Shown here piece by piece: positions 61,885 to 64,000 of a stretch of DNA of 64,000 nt. The notes below the pieces were generated by a model. That model was not told the origin of the DNA and did no database searches. It saw nothing but the letters and a program-made list of their open reading frames with translations. How positions within the stretch are numbered: position 1 is the stretch's first letter; every line of letters starts with the position of its first letter. The DNA is from Pseudoalteromonas sp. XI10. Lineage in GTDB: Bacteria > Pseudomonadota > Gammaproteobacteria > Enterobacterales > Alteromonadaceae. A program made the translations under genes and the position numbers. The stretch lies in contig NZ_LOPY01000060.1 in the NCBI RefSeq assembly GCF_001469895.1, positions 124,001-188,000 of the forward strand, in the 5' to 3' direction.

Positions 61885-63681
61885 ATGTCAGAACCAGTCA
61901 CGTTTGAATCTCTAAATCTTTCTCCTGCAATCCTTAAAGCAGTTGAAGAGTTGGGTTACAAGACTCCATCTGAAATCCAAGCTCAATGTATACCGTTATT
62001 GCTAGAAAGAAAGGACGTACTGGGACTAGCGCAAACGGGTACAGGTAAAACAGCAGCATTTGCACTGCCGTTACTAAATAATATTGACCCGTCTGTGAAG
62101 CAGCCACAGATCCTTGTTTTAACGCCTACGCGTGAACTTGCGATCCAAGTAGCTGAGGCATTCGAACAATATGCTAAGCATACTCGTGGTGTTGAAGTTT
62201 TAGCCCTTTATGGTGGCCAAAGCTATAGCATCCAACTAAGTGCACTTCGTCGTGGCGCGCAAATCATTGTTGCAACGCCAGGTCGCTTAATTGACCACAT
62301 TAACCGTGGCACAATCAAGTTTGAGAGCTTACAAGCCCTTGTTCTTGATGAAGCAGACGAAATGTTACGCATGGGCTTCATTGATGATGTAGAAAGCATC
62401 ATGGAGAAAACGCCACGTGAAAAGCAAACATGTCTTTTCTCGGCGACCATGCCTAAGCAAATTCAAAATATCAGCAGCAAGTACATGAATGAGCCTGAGC
62501 AAGTTCATATTTCTGCGCGTAACTCAACTGTATCAACAGTTGAGCAAGTATTTTGGAATGCACACGTACACAAAAACAAAGCAATCGTTCGCTTCTTAGA
62601 AGCTGAACAATACGATGGTGCAATTGTTTTCGTACGTACACGTAACGACACGGTACAGTTAGCTGAATTACTTGAGCGCGAAGGTTTCTCTGCGGCACCA
62701 CTTAATGGTGACATGAACCAACAAGCACGTGAACGCACAGTAGATCGTTTGAAAAACGGCCTAGTTGATATCGTTATTGCAACAGACGTTGCTGCACGTG
62801 GTCTTGATGTAGACCGTTTAAGCTTAGTAATTAACTACGATATTCCACAAGATTCAGAAGCCTACGTTCACCGTATTGGCCGAACTGGTCGTGCGGGTCG
62901 TCAAGGTAAAGCGATTCTTTTCGTAAAACATAACGAGCGTTATTTACTTAAAAATATCATTCGTCATACGAAATCTGATATCGCACAAGTTGATTTACCA
63001 ACAGCTAAAGTTGTTGAAGAAAAGCGTATTAAAGCACTTCAAGACAAGCTTACAATTGCTCTTGAAAACAAAGACATCACTTTCTTTAATCAAGTTGCTG
63101 CTAACATGGCAGAGAAACTTGAGCTAAGTACTGAAGATTTAGCAGGTGCATTACTTTGTTTAGCGCAGCAACAATCACCAATCAAGGTTGAAGAAGTTAA
63201 AGTTCAACCACGTGGCGAACGCAATGAGCGTCGTCGCAATGAACGTGGTGATCGCCAAGGACGCGAGCGTAAACCTCGTGAGCCGCGTGAGCGCAACAGC
63301 CGTAACATGGGTCCTATGGATACTTACCGTATCGAAGTAGGTCGTGAGCACGGTGTACAAGTTAAAAATATCGTTGGTGCGATTGCTAACGAAGCTGATA
63401 TCTCAAGCAAGTTCATTGGTGATATTCGCTTACATGACAATCACAGTACGGTACAGTTACCACAGAACATGCCAAAAGATGTACTTGATCACTTCCAAAA
63501 GGTATTTATCTGTAAACGTCCGATGAATATGACGCTAACGCAAGACCAAGGTCCTGCGGCTCCTCGCTCTGAGCGCCCAAGTGGTGATCGTGGTGACAAG
63601 AAGCGTAACTTCAAAGACCGTGGTGAAAAACGTGGTGGCCCTCGTAAAGAGCGTCGTCCTGTGAGCTTCACTGCGAACTAA
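61885..63681 (+). CDS. deaD: ATP-dependent RNA helicase DeaD (CsdA)
   Basis: 598 residues. Q motif (about 5-33), Walker A AQTGTGKT, DEAD box VLDEADEML, SAT, and VI HRIGRTGRAGR (about 323-333) form the helicase core (about 1-370). A helical dimerisation region (about 370-430) follows, then an Arg-rich linker (about 445-475), a DbpA/CsdA-type RNA-binding domain (about 480-550) and an RG-rich tail. It unwinds RNA in ribosome assembly and mRNA decay, especially in the cold. It is closed by a strong terminator. Confidence 0.96.
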   Translation: MSEPVTFESLNLSPAILKAVEELGYKTPSEIQAQCIPLLLERKDVLGLAQTGTGKTAAFALPLLNNIDPSVKQPQILVLTPTRELAIQVAEAFEQYAKHTRGVEVLALYGGQSYSIQLSALRRGAQIIVATPGRLIDHINRGTIKFESLQALVLDEADEMLRMGFIDDVESIMEKTPREKQTCLFSATMPKQIQNISSKYMNEPEQVHISARNSTVSTVEQVFWNAHVHKNKAIVRFLEAEQYDGAIVFVRTRNDTVQLAELLEREGFSAAPLNGDMNQQARERTVDRLKNGLVDIVIATDVAARGLDVDRLSLVINYDIPQDSEAYVHRIGRTGRAGRQGKAILFVKHNERYLLKNIIRHTKSDIAQVDLPTAKVVEEKRIKALQDKLTIALENKDITFFNQVAANMAEKLELSTEDLAGALLCLAQQQSPIKVEEVKVQPRGERNERRRNERGDRQGRERKPREPRERNSRNMGPMDTYRIEVGREHGVQVKNIVGAIANEADISSKFIGDIRLHDNHSTVQLPQNMPKDVLDHFQKVFICKRPMNMTLTQDQGPAAPRSERPSGDRGDKKRNFKDRGEKRGGPRKERRPVSFTAN

Positions 63682-63704
63682 TCGAAGCTTAAGCTGTAAG
63701 CAAT

Positions 63705-63739
63705 AAAAAACCTTGTCATGCGAGTGACAAGGTTTTTTT
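63705..63739 (+). terminator. Terminator of deaD
   Basis: CCTTGTCA-N6-TGACAAGG with A6 before and T7 after, about 30 bp beyond the stop. Confidence 0.93.
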
Positions 63740-63752
63740 GTGTTTGTAGTAA

Positions 63753-63782
63753 AGCTGTCAGCCGTCAGCTATCAGACTTCAG
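63753..63782. repeat. Degenerate 7-bp tandem repeat after deaD
   Basis: Four consecutive 7-mers AGCTGTC, AGCCGTC, AGCTATC, AGACTTC plus AG share the period and core of the exact array at 10672-10699. It lies between the deaD terminator and the convergent transporter gene. Confidence 0.75.
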
Positions 63783-63789
63783 TTTTTTT

Positions 63790-63818
63790 AAAGCCTCACG
63801 CTGGAATGCTGAGGCTTT
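63790..63818 (-). terminator. Hairpin downstream of the AbgT-family gene
   Basis: AAAGCCTCA-N11-TGAGGCTTT is a 9-bp stem located 14 bp after the transporter stop codon. On the minus strand only TTT precedes an A-run, so it is a weak terminator at best. Confidence 0.55.
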
Positions 63819-63831
63819 GTTACTCTAATCG

Positions 63832-64000
63832 TTATGAGCCGATGGCTGGGTATGCGTAGTTTGATTGAAGACCTAGTGGAATGCCTAAGCCCCAGTACGC
63901 GAGTAAGAAGATACTCCAACCGATTAAGAAGGCGATTGAATACGGTAACATCATCGCAATTAAGGTGCCGATACCTGTGCCTTTTACATACTTTTGGCAG
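63832..64000 (-). CDS. AbgT-family transporter (3' end only)
   Basis: The last 55 codons and stop lie in the window; the gene begins to the right. The translated end contains GTGIGTLIAMMLPYSIAFLI, then WSIFLLAYWGLGIPLG and a short polar tail. This matches the last transmembrane helix of the AbgT family (p-aminobenzoyl-glutamate importers and related drug exporters), where the GTLIA-MLPYS motif is conserved. Substrate and direction cannot be judged from this part. Confidence 0.75.
   Translation of the reverse strand, partial: CQKYVKGTGIGTLIAMMLPYSIAFLIGWSIFLLAYWGLGIPLGLQSNYAYPAIGS

Overview
The window looks like core chromosome of a marine gammaproteobacterium of the order Alteromonadales, most likely Pseudoalteromonas. 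This is inferred from AT-rich coding sequence, protein sequences close to but distinct from enteric ones, a group-2 Mrp antiporter operon with fused mrpA, and gammaproteobacterial gene orders (tig-clpP-clpX-lon-hupB-ppiD, truA-accD-folC-dedD-cvpA-purF, tRNA-fMet-rimP-nusA-infB-rbfA-truB-rpsO-pnp-nlpI). I see no prophage, insertion sequence, CRISPR array, toxin-antitoxin or defence island, and no frameshifted protein gene.

Layout. 1-113 is the start of a PLP-dependent methionine gamma-lyase-like gene cut by the window edge. 0.2-5.4 kb is the phage-shock envelope-stress locus: pspABC-ycjX-ycjF leftwards from a sigma54-type promoter, and the activator pspF divergently. pspF runs into sapABCDF (5.4-10.7 kb), a peptide/polyamine-type ABC transporter. 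10.8-11.5 kb holds a small cupin-GNAT pair. 11.6-20.3 kb is the protein quality-control block ppiD, hupB, lon (with a good sigma32 promoter), clpX, clpP and tig. 20.6-21.2 kb is a tRNA operon with three identical tRNA-Pro genes, tRNA-Arg, tRNA-His and a decayed fourth tRNA-Pro, behind a strong promoter. 21.5-27.1 kb holds folD, an EamA permease, cysS, ppiB, lpxH and a periplasmic solute-binding protein.

27.1-31.3 kb is a two-gene signalling unit (receiver-DUF3369-degenerate GGDEF-EAL protein plus Cache histidine kinase). 31.5-33.1 kb holds miaE and a Yip1-family membrane protein. 33.2-39.3 kb is truA-accD-folC-dedD-cvpA-purF, interrupted between dedD and cvpA by a ~265-bp palindromic element that looks like a small non-autonomous mobile or structured repeat. 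39.5-45.2 kb is mrpACDEFG. 45.5-56.9 kb is the translation/RNA-turnover operon from initiator tRNA to nlpI, ending with an unnamed HExxH putative metallopeptidase. 57.1-60.1 kb has a globin-like protein that appears to lack the haem-binding histidine, a DUF4124 protein with an internal duplication, and an iron-sulfur (6-4) photolyase. 60.1-63.7 kb has an IbpA-type small heat-shock protein with a sigma32 promoter and possible RNA thermometer, a membrane thioredoxin, grxA and the DEAD-box helicase deaD with an inverted-repeat-rich leader. 63832-64000 is the C-terminal end of an AbgT-family transporter.

Most genes are housekeeping. The unusual signals are mainly non-coding: the dedD-cvpA element, the 7-bp tandem repeats seen at two loci, the decaying tRNA-Pro copy, the pnp leader stem, and the ibpA and deaD leaders. 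The least characterised proteins are the NlpI-linked HExxH protein, the globin-like protein and the receiver-EAL/kinase pair.
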